Source: Scheffersomyces stipitis CBS 6054 (Eukaryota > Ascomycota > Pichiomycetes > Serinales > Debaryomycetaceae). From it: DNA of 64,000 nt. This document shows positions 19,831 to 29,980 of the stretch, piece by piece. The DNA lies in NCBI RefSeq assembly GCF_000209165.1, contig NC_009044.1, positions 1,736,001 through 1,800,000 on the forward strand, written 5' to 3'. Every line of letters starts with the position of its first letter. Position 1 is the first letter of the stretch. The translations under genes and the position numbers were made by a program. The notes under the pieces were generated by a model. It made no database searches. It worked only from the letters and a program-made list of their open reading frames with translations, and was not told where the DNA came from.

Positions 19831-20194
19831 ATGTAGGGAAGAATACATAGCACAGTCCCAGGAACTATATAGAATTATATATGTGTATATATAAGATTTT
19901 CTACGGGACTAATATATATATATATATGTATGCAAGCCAAAAGAGGCATATAGTGATATGAACTCGTATAGGATACTTCTAGAAGATCCTTCTAATATGT
20001 TGATAAGAAAGTGGTAAGTAAGTGGGAGTCTCATATAGTCTCATATAGTCTCATTTCTGTGAAGAGCCCATATCTGTAGATGCGTCGCAATATCAAATAT
20101 ATTTCAGATCTAGCATTTTTTCACAGCAATTACAATTTTTGCTTCCATTATTTTACACTTTCTTTGGCTTAGTTCTCTGTTCAAACGTCAACAA
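19831..20194. other. Spacer with TA microsatellite and 12-bp triplicate
   Basis: 364 bp between SDH8 and EFM2. It contains a (TA)n run around 19911-19927 and three near-perfect copies of AGTCTCATAT at about 20028-20055. No gene. Confidence 0.5.
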
Positions 20195-21427
20195 ATGGAA
20201 TTTGATCCATTATCGCTCTTTACACCCGAGCCAAGTTCTGAAATCGAAGAAAATTTCACTGTGGCAGCTTCGGTTCCTGATTTTTCAGAACCATCACACT
20301 CCATCCCTGACTATGAGGAAATAGATGATTCCCACCTTCAGCCACTTCACATATTAGACTTACCCTTATTACAACTCAAACCTCCCAGTCTGGTTCTCAT
20401 AACTATTTTGCGGTTGTTTTCTCCTGATGAAGTGTTCAATTTCGATCCTTCGGAGTCGAGATCTGAAGATCTGATAGAAGTGGATATAGAGGAGGTTTTC
20501 CAGGCGAAGAACTTGGAATCACATACAGTTGTCAAAGCCCTCGGATGGCTCAAAATAAACTGTCCGAGATTTGACTGCTTGAAGAAACTCGCATATATAC
20601 CGCATTTGAGCGAATCGTTGAGGAGGAACTATGAACCGGAGTACAACTCCTACTTCACCAGAATAGTGTCGAATGATCTTAGTTGGATAGAACAGGAAGA
20701 CGAAATTGCATTAATACACAAACAAGCTTCTCTAAGGATAAGCGAAAACTGCGGAAGAACTGCCCAGCCAGAAATTATTAGGAAAATCAACCTTCCCAAT
20801 CTTTCTCCTCTTCTCAAAGACGGTAGAAAGTACATTGAATTGAAAGAACCATCACTAACCAGTGATAACTTGGGGCTAAAGACATGGGGTTCTTCACTAA
20901 TACTAGCAAACAGACTAATTAATAAAGACGAAAAAGGCTATCTAGTAGGTGAAGTTCTAGAACTTGGTTCTGGAACAGGTTTAGTCGGTTTGGTGTGTTC
21001 CCTAATTGGCCACAAGACGTATCTTACCGACTTGGCTGAAATCGTGCCAAATCTACAAGTAAATGTCGATCTCAACGACATCAATGCTGAAGTTCATGAG
21101 CTCAATTGGTGTGATCCTAATTCGTTTGTGTCGAAATACGGTGAGAAGAAATTCAAGACAATAGTCGTTAGTGATCCAGTCTATTCGTCAAATCACCCAT
21201 ACTGGGTAGTTAACATGATTACCAAGTTTCTTGACAACTCTTCCAACTCCAGGGTTCTCATCCAGATTCCATTGAGACCAAAATTCGAACTGGACCGCGC
21301 ATTGTTGTGGAACTTGATGAAAGATCATTTTGTAGAATTGGAGCATGTGGTAGAGGACGGCTATGACGATTTCGGTAAGATGAAGTTCTGTTTCAAGATG
21401 TTCATTAGAAAAGACTCGCATTCATAG
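20195..21427 (+). CDS. EFM2: EFM2-like protein-lysine methyltransferase
   Basis: 410-residue seven-beta-strand SAM-dependent methyltransferase of the METTL21 group. S. cerevisiae Efm2 methylates elongation factors eEF2 and eEF3. The N-terminal 200 residues are the helical extension typical of Efm2. Motif I is VLELGSGTGLVGLV, followed by TYLTDLAE (acidic end of beta 2), and VVSDPVYSSNHPYW fits the post-I/DxxY region. Length matches the yeast protein (about 419) and the neighbour SDH8 is conserved, which strengthens the orthology. Confidence 0.88.
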   Translation: MEFDPLSLFTPEPSSEIEENFTVAASVPDFSEPSHSIPDYEEIDDSHLQPLHILDLPLLQLKPPSLVLITILRLFSPDEVFNFDPSESRSEDLIEVDIEEVFQAKNLESHTVVKALGWLKINCPRFDCLKKLAYIPHLSESLRRNYEPEYNSYFTRIVSNDLSWIEQEDEIALIHKQASLRISENCGRTAQPEIIRKINLPNLSPLLKDGRKYIELKEPSLTSDNLGLKTWGSSLILANRLINKDEKGYLVGEVLELGSGTGLVGLVCSLIGHKTYLTDLAEIVPNLQVNVDLNDINAEVHELNWCDPNSFVSKYGEKKFKTIVVSDPVYSSNHPYWVVNMITKFLDNSSNSRVLIQIPLRPKFELDRALLWNLMKDHFVELEHVVEDGYDDFGKMKFCFKMFIRKDSHS

Positions 21428-21519
21428 TTTTACAAACTAATTTCATAGAAGAATCTACTGAACAGTAGTCATAAATATTTGTACATATATAGGTCTATAG
21501 AATGGTTCAAAAATCTAGT

Positions 21520-22911
21520 CTAAATATAATCTTTCAACTTCCTCAATCTTTCAATTGCATCTTCCAAGATGTGGTCATCCTTGCAGACAGCGAATCTTAA
21601 ACACTTCTCTAAGCCATTGCCCTTTCTGTTGTCGGGAATCAAGAATTCCGTTGGTGGGATACCGACAACTCCGATTTCTTTGATCAACCAGTAGGCCAAC
21701 TTGAAGTCTAAGGTTCCTCTGTCGGCAATTGCTGGTGGATACTCGTAGTCATCAGGAATCTTCAACTTCAGTAAGTTGACCAATAAAAAGTATCCACCTT
21801 GAGCTACGGTGTAAGGGAAGCCCAAATCGTCGAACACCTTAGTAAAAACTTCGTACTTTTTGATATACTCCTGTCTAGTCTTTTCGAAGTAATCAACTTT
21901 GGCAGCCTCGATGAAACCTTGAGCTACAGCTTGTTGCAATGGCGCAGGAGTGGAGAAACAAATTCTCGTATGGGCAGCCGTGACAAACTTGATCAAGTTA
22001 GCTGGACCGTGCACAAATCCGACTCTCCAACCAGTTGCAGCAAAGGATTTTCCAGCAGAGCCGATAGTCAAAGTTCTATCAGCCAATTGAGGCAATTTCG
22101 CCAAAGCAGCAGGTCTGGGGAAAGAAGGTGTGAAGTACAAATTTTCGTAAACTTCGTCAGAGACAAGAATCAAATTGTGCTTGATGGCAAGTTGGCCAAT
22201 TTTCAACAACTCTTCTTCGGTAAAGATCTTGCCGATGGGGTTGTGTGGCGTGTTGATGACAATGATCTTTGTCTTTTCGTTGATAGCAGCTTCCAAGCCT
22301 TCCCAGTCCACTTCCCAGTCGTCACCAGTGACAGTTTTGTCGTTGAACTTTTCTGGATAGTTCAATTCGACATATCTCACTTTTGCGCCTGTCATTTCGA
22401 TGTTTGGAATGTATTGGTCGAAGAATGGCTCGAAAACAATGGCTTCGTCGCCTGGAGTTAAGAAGCCAAAGAATACAGAGAACATCCCTTCATTGGCTCC
22501 GGTGGTGATCTGGATCTCAGAGGTGTCAACAGGACGGCCAAACGACTTCAGGTAGTGGGCGGCAACCTCCTTTATTAAGTTAGGATTACCTCTGGCATGA
22601 GCATACTGGTTGAACTGCGGTTTGGTCAAGGCTTCATTCACAGCTTCAGTTGCAAACTTGGGAGGGTTGTACGAGAAGAAGCCCTGGCCTAAGTTGACTA
22701 TGGGCTTTCCCGATTGGGCCTGAGCTTCGGCAGCAGTTTCGTTAATCAACGACCATATGTCCTTCTGTCCTGGCTTCTGGTAGAAGTAAGGGTTGTGCAA
22801 AGAAGTGGGATCCGAAGAAGACATTCTAACAGTATTCAGTGAAAAAAATCTGGAGAAACTACGAGGAAAAGAAAATGTACGTGTACCAATGCTGATTGGG
22901 CTCTTTAGCAT
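21520..22911 (-). CDS. BNA3: BNA3, kynurenine aminotransferase (PLP enzyme)
   Basis: Fold-type I aminotransferase converting kynurenine to kynurenate. Visible motifs: TTGANEGMFSVFFGFL, NTPHNPIGKIF, SDEVYENLYF, and the PLP-binding Lys in TIGSAGKSFAATGWRVGF. The ATG at 22911 gives 463 residues with a basic, Ser/Phe-rich presequence (LKSPISIGTRTFSFPRSFSR). A second Met 29 residues further (MSSSDPTS) would give a cytosolic form, so dual targeting by alternative starts is plausible. CACGTG lies 164 bp upstream (23075-23080). Confidence 0.92.
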   Translation of the reverse strand: MLKSPISIGTRTFSFPRSFSRFFSLNTVRMSSSDPTSLHNPYFYQKPGQKDIWSLINETAAEAQAQSGKPIVNLGQGFFSYNPPKFATEAVNEALTKPQFNQYAHARGNPNLIKEVAAHYLKSFGRPVDTSEIQITTGANEGMFSVFFGFLTPGDEAIVFEPFFDQYIPNIEMTGAKVRYVELNYPEKFNDKTVTGDDWEVDWEGLEAAINEKTKIIVINTPHNPIGKIFTEEELLKIGQLAIKHNLILVSDEVYENLYFTPSFPRPAALAKLPQLADRTLTIGSAGKSFAATGWRVGFVHGPANLIKFVTAAHTRICFSTPAPLQQAVAQGFIEAAKVDYFEKTRQEYIKKYEVFTKVFDDLGFPYTVAQGGYFLLVNLLKLKIPDDYEYPPAIADRGTLDFKLAYWLIKEIGVVGIPPTEFLIPDNRKGNGLEKCLRFAVCKDDHILEDAIERLRKLKDYI

Positions 22912-23338
22912 ACCACGTCCACAATGAAAAAGAAAGAACGTAGAATACAATACGACCTTAGTTCAAATTCAGGATTTGAAAATTAGGATATCTAGCCCAA
23001 TTTATACTCCTGTCTTTGGCGATTGTAATTAGTGTGGCTCTTATCAAAAATATATCCACTATTGACTAATCATGCACGTGAGTGCGGTTGCAAAATGTAA
23101 GTAGTATCATGATATGTAAACTATGTGGTGAAGACATGGCAAAGAAAAGGCAGTACAGTAAGAAAAGAAGGAATATTTGTACATCTATACTTATACCTGT
23201 ATCTATCTATTATATATAAATTACAATTGTATCTTAGGGGGCTCATATTAATTCTCTTATTAATTGTTCCTTGTCCTCGTTTATCATATGTAATCTAATA
23301 AATAGTATGCTGTAGTTCTATAATGAGTTTATGAACTC
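22912..23338. other. Spacer between BNA3 and MET1
   Basis: 427 bp holding the BNA3 promoter and MET1 3' UTR. CACGTG at 23075-23080 and AT-rich tracts near 23200-23230. No gene. Confidence 0.5.
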
Positions 23339-25063
23339 TTAACTAGTAGCTAATGGCTCAGGTGGGGGAGTCTGATGAATGCTGGGTTTGGAGATGTCTT
23401 CTGGATTATAGGAGGAAACAAGTTTCAAGAATGGCTCTAAATGAGTGCTGTTGGCAGTTTCACATCCTTCTTCTATCACCCATGGTTCGGATGTTTCACT
23501 ATTGTGCTTGAAGATAACATCACAGGCATATCCGGTAACCAACAATCCTGGGGGCCTGGATCCACAGGCTTCAACAGCTTTGGCTACATTCTCAATAGTC
23601 GTTCTTACTATTCGCTGGTCCGGACACGAAGCTCTTTCTATAATTGCTGCTGGCAATTTTGGGTCCCAGTCTCTTTCTATCAATTTGGGAATCAAATCAA
23701 CCACTCTATGTAATGCCATTAAAAAGACTGTTGTCCTGGACTTGACAAATTCAGGCAAGTTTGGAAGAGCTCCACGACGACCGGTGCCTGTACAGATCAA
23801 AACCTGATCGGCTACGTCTCTGTGGGTAGCTGGAATATTAGTCAATACAGGAGCTGCTAAGGCAGAAGTGATTCCCGGTAACACTACTGGAGTAAATCCT
23901 CTTTCAGAGAAGTAATTGTACTCTTCTCCCCCTCTTCCAAAGATATATGGATCACCCTGTTTCAATCTGACCACCTTTTGTCCACGCAATAACGCTTCCA
24001 AACCCATAGATAACAATTCTTGTTGAGCCCTTTCAGCATTCCCAGGGAACTTTCTGGCTATGAACAATTTGGTTCTCTTCTTTGGAATGATGTCAAGCAC
24101 TTGTTGTGGAACTAATTTGTCTGCAAGGATGAGATCGGCATTATGAATAGCTTGAAGTGCTCCAATAGTTAAAAGAGAAACTGACCCAGGTCCAGAACCC
24201 ACTAAGGATATGCTTCCCTTCTTGGAATCTACGACTTTTTGTTTCTTCTTTTCTGGCTCATCTGTTTCGGCAGCGCCAGCTTTGTATTCATGGAAGGCTG
24301 AGGTCAAGTCATCCAACGATAGTTCCCCCAACGTGTTCAACGGGAAGTATTCGACGACTTGGCTCAACCATCTCGTTCTTTGCAATTTTTTTTGTTCTTG
24401 TGTCATATTGAATTCCTCCACTAAAGCATTCAACTTGCTTGTATTGATGGCATCCTCGTCGTGCTCTCCAATGGAATGGAAATGATCGCTGTTTTTCAAG
24501 TCTTCAAGCTCGAGATTATCTTCTTCTTGTATCTTTTTTCTCAAGTCGCCGATCTTGTCGCAAATATCACCTATATTTGCTGGAAGGGCATTGGTCAACT
24601 CTCTCTTGATTCTCGATGCTAATTTGCACCCCTTGCCAGAAGTGGTAACACCCATTTGGAAGTCTCCCGAAGTAAATGTTGACAACAACGTGAAGGTAGA
24701 GAGATCAGGCGAATCAGAAGTGTTGATCGGTATTCTGTTCTTCTTACAGTAGTCATATATGCTCTTCTTCAATCTAGCTTGAGACATCGGTAACGCCACA
24801 AATACCCTATCGACAATAAAGTCAACTTCGGCTCTCCCCTCAGATATAAGTAATTGCCTTATAGTGTCAAACTCGAACTTTCCGGTTATTGTCTTCAATT
24901 TTTCACTCTCTTCTACCTTAGACACTTCCCCAGATTCAGTGAAAAGTATAGGAATGGCACCTGCATCCAAGATGGAATTTATCCGGAGTGTAGCAACGTT
25001 GGAAACTCCTATGATGAGATGGTGTTCATCTCTACAGTTTAAGGAGGCTAGAATGTTGGTCAT
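23339..25063 (-). CDS. MET1: MET1, uroporphyrinogen-III C-methyltransferase (siroheme synthesis)
   Basis: 574 residues. The C-terminal half is the SUMT methylase: SLVGSGPGSVSLLTIGAL near 288, KQGDPYIFGRGGEE and VLPGITSALAAPVLTNIPATH. It makes precorrin-2 from uroporphyrinogen III for the siroheme of sulfite reductase. The N-terminal domain (VSNVATLRINSILDAGA onward) resembles the Rossmann part of Met8/CysG, as in yeast Met1. A TCACGTGA box 109 bp upstream fits Cbf1-Met4 control of sulfur assimilation genes. Confidence 0.93.
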   Translation of the reverse strand: MTNILASLNCRDEHHLIIGVSNVATLRINSILDAGAIPILFTESGEVSKVEESEKLKTITGKFEFDTIRQLLISEGRAEVDFIVDRVFVALPMSQARLKKSIYDYCKKNRIPINTSDSPDLSTFTLLSTFTSGDFQMGVTTSGKGCKLASRIKRELTNALPANIGDICDKIGDLRKKIQEEDNLELEDLKNSDHFHSIGEHDEDAINTSKLNALVEEFNMTQEQKKLQRTRWLSQVVEYFPLNTLGELSLDDLTSAFHEYKAGAAETDEPEKKKQKVVDSKKGSISLVGSGPGSVSLLTIGALQAIHNADLILADKLVPQQVLDIIPKKRTKLFIARKFPGNAERAQQELLSMGLEALLRGQKVVRLKQGDPYIFGRGGEEYNYFSERGFTPVVLPGITSALAAPVLTNIPATHRDVADQVLICTGTGRRGALPNLPEFVKSRTTVFLMALHRVVDLIPKLIERDWDPKLPAAIIERASCPDQRIVRTTIENVAKAVEACGSRPPGLLVTGYACDVIFKHNSETSEPWVIEEGCETANSTHLEPFLKLVSSYNPEDISKPSIHQTPPPEPLATS

Positions 25064-25829
25064 TTTATGATTATCGTCTAAAAGGAATACTACTATTTTT
25101 CAGCTTTTGGGTGCTAAATTTCTTCTATATAAAGAGTCTACGATAATTTTTTATGGTCTGATTACCGAATATCACGTGAGATCAGAGATTGCTATCAAAG
25201 CCCGCACTCGATAACAAAACTGAGGTAAGGCTGATAGGAAGGGATATCATTGGTTAAGAGAGTCTAAAAGTCTAATGTAGAAACAGAAAGGTTAGTTCGA
25301 CTCGTGGCTGTGATTGTAGTTTTGGTGGATATTTAGAACGATCTGCTGAAAAAGAAAAACCTGAAATTTATTCATCAGCTTAATGAAGAATTTGTGCCAA
25401 ATACGAGAATAAACTGGCGATTACTAAACATGTTGCTTAGTATTAAAATGACTTCTTCTGCTCATGATTATTTGTAGAACAATATCAAAACTTCTGATGT
25501 AATTATTATATATTGTCAAGAAAAGCTTTTGTTTTCAGTATTTAGTTTCTGCAAAATATGACATTTCTACCCATATCACTAGTACTCCAAAGCCATACCT
25601 ATTATTGTTTCCTCAGATTGATGTTGTTTCAGTAGATAGTACTTCGTCTGATGAAGTTAGGCGTAGTTCGTATTCCTCATCCTCGTATTCCTCGTCCCAG
25701 AATTTGCACCCATTCCAACCCATTTCTATTCTGATGAGGTCCTGCAGATTGACGCTGAAAAATCGTACTATATAACCATGAACCACGAGATGGTTTAAGC
25801 GCTATACTTCCCTTTTCTCAACAAAAGTT
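25064..25829. promoter_or_regulatory. Divergent MET1/ETT1 promoter with TCACGTGA
   Basis: 766 bp. The palindrome TCACGTGA at 25172-25179 is the extended Cbf1 site used at S. cerevisiae MET genes, and lies 109 bp from the MET1 start. The part near ETT1 has a repeated TCCTCGTATTCCTCGT block at 25677-25697. No gene. Confidence 0.6.
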
Positions 25830-27152
25830 ATGGCTAAGAGATCGTTGGGAATTGGGAAGGCTTCCAAGGCCAAGAAGCAAAAGTCTGCACCACGCGAAGA
25901 AGAAAAAATTGAAAAGGATCAAGCTACGGAAGGAAGTAACGAAATCACAGTAGAATTGAACGAAGAAGCTGATGCCAATGACGAAATTGCTCAATTGAAA
26001 GCCTTGTGGAAAACTTATAATGACTCAGAGAAAGATAACGAACTTGTAATCAATGGAATTATACATGAATGCGATCGTCTTTTGAGAAACTCTAAGCTTG
26101 GAGAGGAGAAGGAGAAGGAGAAGGAGCAATACACTCAAGAGTTACCAGACTTCTTTCATTCCATCTATGCTCTTGCCTTGGCGGAGTTGGCCAAGTTCCA
26201 TACTGAAGATAACAAGAAAGTGGCCGAGTATTTTGATGCTGCTGTTGAAAGAGCTGATTTGGGTTTGAGCCAGCATCAGGATTCAATCCAATTGTTATTC
26301 TCCAAGAGTAAGATATTGCTTCATCAGATTGCTTTACAGTACATCTCCCAGTTAAAAGTTGATACTTCTATTTCAAAGAAAGTACCTAAATTGAGCTCCT
26401 ACTTGGATTCTGCCTTGAGAACATACGAAGAAGCTGAAAAAAAGGCTGACGAGTTGAAGAAGTACGAGTTGTTCAATGCCGACCAGTTGGAAATTTTGCA
26501 GGTGTTGGATGATTTGCTTGATATAGTAGACAACTTTGGCAAAGACATTGCTGAAGGTGAAGATGATGATGACGAAGTCGAAGATGACGAAATTGAATTG
26601 GAAGAAAGTCATCCTTTGTATGCAATTCGGGAATCTGACGAATACAACCAATGGTGGAGAGATCATATTATCCTCTTCTTGGACAATGTTGATAAACATG
26701 GTAAAGAAATTAAAGTAGACTTCAAAGAAAAGGCCAAGTCGCAGGAAGAAGAACATCCTCTCTTGCCATTGAGGAGAGAAATCTGTAAGAGAATCGGTCA
26801 GTCGTACCTTCAAGAAGCTGAAGTTCCTTCTTCTGTGTTCACCACTTTAGCCTACGACGATGGATTCAAGAACGAAAAAGAAATCAACGGTTTGAGCCTC
26901 AAAGAATCGCAGAAGATCGCTCAGAAGTTGATTTCCACCGCATTGAAATACTTGCAATGGGCAGAAGACCAAGAAGAGCCCGAGACCTGGGTCAATGTGG
27001 CTGAAGCCATGATCTCGTTGGGCAATTTGTATGAGGTAGAAAGTGAAGAACAGGAGAGTCATTACCAAGAAGCTGAAAAAATTCTCAACAAAGCTAACAA
27101 CGTTACAAACGGCAAGTACGAGGACGTGTTAGAGAACTTACTTGGAGACTGA
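25830..27152 (+). CDS. ETT1: ETT1, enhancer of translation termination
   Basis: 440-residue TPR-like nuclear protein. It starts AKRSLGIGKASKAKKQK as in yeast Ett1 (AKRPLGLGKQSREKKRK) and shares the blocks IIHECDRLLR, FFHSIYALALAELAKF, QVLDDLLDIVDNFGK, ETWVNVAEAMISLGNL and GKYEDVLENLL. Yeast Ett1 works with Tpa1 to promote efficient stop-codon recognition. Acidic stretch near residue 245. Convergent with TMC1, its neighbour also in S. cerevisiae (YOR051C/YOR052C). Confidence 0.93.
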   Translation: MAKRSLGIGKASKAKKQKSAPREEEKIEKDQATEGSNEITVELNEEADANDEIAQLKALWKTYNDSEKDNELVINGIIHECDRLLRNSKLGEEKEKEKEQYTQELPDFFHSIYALALAELAKFHTEDNKKVAEYFDAAVERADLGLSQHQDSIQLLFSKSKILLHQIALQYISQLKVDTSISKKVPKLSSYLDSALRTYEEAEKKADELKKYELFNADQLEILQVLDDLLDIVDNFGKDIAEGEDDDDEVEDDEIELEESHPLYAIRESDEYNQWWRDHIILFLDNVDKHGKEIKVDFKEKAKSQEEEHPLLPLRREICKRIGQSYLQEAEVPSSVFTTLAYDDGFKNEKEINGLSLKESQKIAQKLISTALKYLQWAEDQEEPETWVNVAEAMISLGNLYEVESEEQESHYQEAEKILNKANNVTNGKYEDVLENLLGD

Positions 27153-27477
27153 GAATATTGAAGTTTGAAGAGGGCGAGCAATGGGTATATGAGTACATAG
27201 AAGAAGAAAATAAGGAGTAAATGTATATTAATTAGGATTAGACCAGAAGTAAACAGATAAAACAAACCACAAATAAAAGATGACGAGGTGCAAGCAAACG
27301 GAAAAGTCTAGGGCGTATTGGGAAACTAGATAGACGAGGAGAATCGAAAGAAACAGATGATGATACCATAAGGATTAATAACAATAGTGATGAAAGAGAT
27401 CATGAGATGAGAAGACGTTGATTTCGTATTATTCTGAATGAAAGTGATACTGCTTTGATGCAGTATCTATGCTTTGA
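27153..27477. other. Convergent 3' spacer ETT1 / TMC1
   Basis: 325 bp between converging stop codons, purine-rich on the plus strand. No gene or hairpin terminator recognised. Confidence 0.5.
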
Positions 27478-27999
27478 CTACACGCGGCTCGTAATGGTGC
27501 TTTCGCTTTGTAACTTGATGGCATTTCTTTCATGAGCGTTATCCTTACAGAACTGCAAGCCTTGACAGCGATGGTCTTCGAGAAGACGGTGCTTGGCACA
27601 GAACTTGCCCAGACAGTGGCTGCAGGCTCCAACCATACGTAATGGAGCCGAGGTGCACGATTTGAACGAGCATTTCGTCTTCTTTTTGGTCTTCTTGACT
27701 TCGCTATGGGCAGCGATATTGGTGTTGGATGATTTGGGAGTCAAGTTGATAGGCGTATCAGAGCCGTTGCTCATCAAGATCACTGTGATGGCATCGGAGG
27801 CCGCAATGTTGAACGCCAGCAACGGCTTGTAGTGAGGTGACAACTTTTCACCGTTGTAGATGAGCTTGAAGTCCGCAGGTAACTTGGTGGAAATAGGACA
27901 ACCCACTTTGGCGGAGTTCTTCAAGTCTTCGACGGTGGAGTTATCTGGGATAGTGATAGAGTAGGACACCTCGGTAGAGACTCTGACTGTGACTTTCAT
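27478..27999 (-). CDS. TMC1: TMC1-like ubiquitin-like/AN1 zinc-finger protein
   Basis: 173 residues: an N-terminal ubiquitin-like fold (VTVRVSTEVSYSITIPDNSTVEDLK, then LIYNGEKLSP) and a C-terminal AN1 zinc finger (CSFKSC...CSHCLGKFCAKHR, HRCQGLQFC). AN1 proteins of this type act in the Cdc48-proteasome stress response; S. cerevisiae Tmc1 (YOR052C) is stress- and Rpn4-induced. The Ubl part is clearer here than in S. cerevisiae. I see no Rpn4 element in the first 300 bp upstream. Confidence 0.85.
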   Translation of the reverse strand: MKVTVRVSTEVSYSITIPDNSTVEDLKNSAKVGCPISTKLPADFKLIYNGEKLSPHYKPLLAFNIAASDAITVILMSNGSDTPINLTPKSSNTNIAAHSEVKKTKKKTKCSFKSCTSAPLRMVGACSHCLGKFCAKHRLLEDHRCQGLQFCKDNAHERNAIKLQSESTITSRV

Positions 28000-29385
28000 G
28001 GTAGTAGCAAGTTAAGTGTTTGTTAAAGTGGCAAAGGTAGACAAAGGATCAGATGGTATAATGTGGCTAGGTAATGAGGATAGGTGATACTGTGTCACTT
28101 CACTTCGGGAATTTAGCCAGACGAATATAGTTCAGATAAGTGAAACAGCAAGATGAGTTTATCTTAGACAACTAGCGATGCAAGATAAGCTACAGAAGGT
28201 GGAAGTTAGATAAGAATAGTGGGAAGTTACAAGTTACCTTTTGTCTGCGTTTTATACGGGGATGTGTGCATATATATACTCAGACAGGTAACCAGCTGCT
28301 TTTGGTGGTATGCTGGAAAAGAAAGATGTGTTATTAATGTGATGAAGGATTAGTAGTAGCGGAATGAGACAATCAGGTGGCAATCCGTCAACTACGGGGT
28401 GGGGCTCGTGTGCAGGAGATTAGGCATCTGTGTGAAATGTCCGTGTGATGCTAGCGGGAGTCAGCAGCTTCCTGCATGGCCCGATGAATCAGGCTAGGAA
28501 GAGGTAGCAGAGTGGAAAAGAGCAGCGAAAGCAGAAAGAGAGAAACGAACCAGGTTTACCGTTGTAGATGTCAGTAATGAGAGGATATAAAGTGGCATCG
28601 AAGAGTAGTCAGAGTGTCAGAGAGAGAAGGAGCATTTTGGAGACATAAGATGTGGACATAGGGTATGATGTAGTTTTGCGTCGTTTTGAGGAGTCTTCAT
28701 AATGGAAGATCTGATCGGTGAGTAATATTCCTTTTTCCTAGACATAGCCGATGTCATGGAACAGTTCAGCGTGGGTTTTTGTGAAACCACAGATTTACAA
28801 ATGTTCATTAGGCAACTCGATTTCTGCTCTACTCTGGTTGATTACATCATCATTAATCATTAATCATTATTTATCAGTATTAATTCATATATGGTAATTA
28901 TTCATTCACATACACTGATTCGATAGGCTCTACTTCTTGTTCACTTTGTACACTTACAATTCACCTCTTCGCTTTCACAATTCACATCACAATCAACCCT
29001 TTCATTTGTGGCTTAGTGATACTCTCCGGTCGTCTCGGTGTCACGCTGCTACCAACACTCTCGGACAGCGATGCAGGCAGAGCTGTGTATAGCCATGTAT
29101 TTGGTGGGTGTTGGAACGAGCTGTTCTGTTCTGCAAGCTAACTGTATTGTCTGTTCAACGCCAGATGGGCATAATAAAATGATTCTTTCTCACGTACAAT
29201 CTTGCACGTTTCCTTTACGTCTCGTTATTCAATCTCTTTTGTACTGTCTCCGTAGTAGTGTGTCTCTACACTCTTTTTGTATGGGTAATCCTATTGTAGT
29301 TTTTGTAGTTTTTGTAGTTTTTGTAGTTTTCTATTTTTTTTTCTCAACCTTCAGTCCTCTAGTCATCAAGCTATATAGCCACATG
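28000..29385. other. Long spacer upstream of TMC1
   Basis: About 1.4 kb of non-coding sequence. Short open frames (28617-28808 minus, 29070-29532 plus) show no domain. The plus-strand frame gets part of its length from a (TTTTTGTAG)n run at 29294-29330 read as Val-Val-Phe. The length suggests a long TMC1 regulatory region. Confidence 0.45.
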
Positions 29386-29550
29386 CTAATAGCCTTGTAC
29401 ATCTGCCCGGTATTTGGTACTGGCAAGCGGCCAAGATACCTTTCTTTGATCTTTATTTGGAAGTGGTTCGGCCTTGAGCAGGATATCTGCCGGAATCGGC
29501 GTGGCCACAGCCAACAGTACACAGAGTGCTAGTATATAACCAATTCTCAT
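29386..29550 (-). CDS. Candidate small secreted protein (54 aa)
   Basis: 54-codon ORF starting MRIGYILALCV, then (CUG read as Ser) SLAVATPIPA: a short basic n-region, a hydrophobic core and a likely signal-peptidase site after the first Ala-Thr-Pro-Ile-Pro-Ala segment. The mature part is polar and ends KYRADVQGY. A TATAAAA lies 72-78 bp upstream of the ATG. A 24-codon ORF (29621-29547) overlaps its start by ATGA. There are no Kex2 KR repeats, so a mating pheromone precursor is unlikely. It could be chance; no homologue is known to me. Confidence 0.3.
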   Translation of the reverse strand: MRIGYILALCVLLAVATPIPADILLKAEPLPNKDQRKVSWPLASTKYRADVQGY

Positions 29551-29980
29551 TCTCGAGTCTTTTCGCTTTGCTTGTTCTCGTTCTTGTTGAAGATCGCTTG
29601 AACACTTCCAAATATTCCCATTTTATAGCCAGACTTGTAGTCTTATTTATACATTTGCTTTTGATGTAAGATCGCCCCGAACGAGAAGTTCGCAGTAAAT
29701 CACCATTTTCAGTACTCCAATGGGCAGTTGCCCTTTACAGTAATTCTCGCGTGGCTGATTCTGCAACCGCACTTGACGTGTACCTGTGCCACTTTTGCTT
29801 TGGCAAGGCTTCACAGTCTCCGAAAGTAGATATGTGCTAATGAATTCAACTATACAGTAGTATGACTATAGACCCTGTAAACCCGTTGTTCTCTCTCTCT
29901 TTCTTAAGTTGTACACGAATAGCTATTTGGTACTCGAACAACCTTTTCTCCTTGTTAGTCTCTCATCAGAAAACAGATAC

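Noticed and set aside
29070..29532. Plus-strand open frame of about 150 codons
   Set aside because: No domain, Cys/Phe-biased composition, and part of its length comes from a (TTTTTGTAG)n repeat; it overlaps a more plausible minus-strand ORF.
29386..29550. Alpha-pheromone precursor
   Set aside because: No repeated peptide and no KR (Kex2) processing sites in the mature part.
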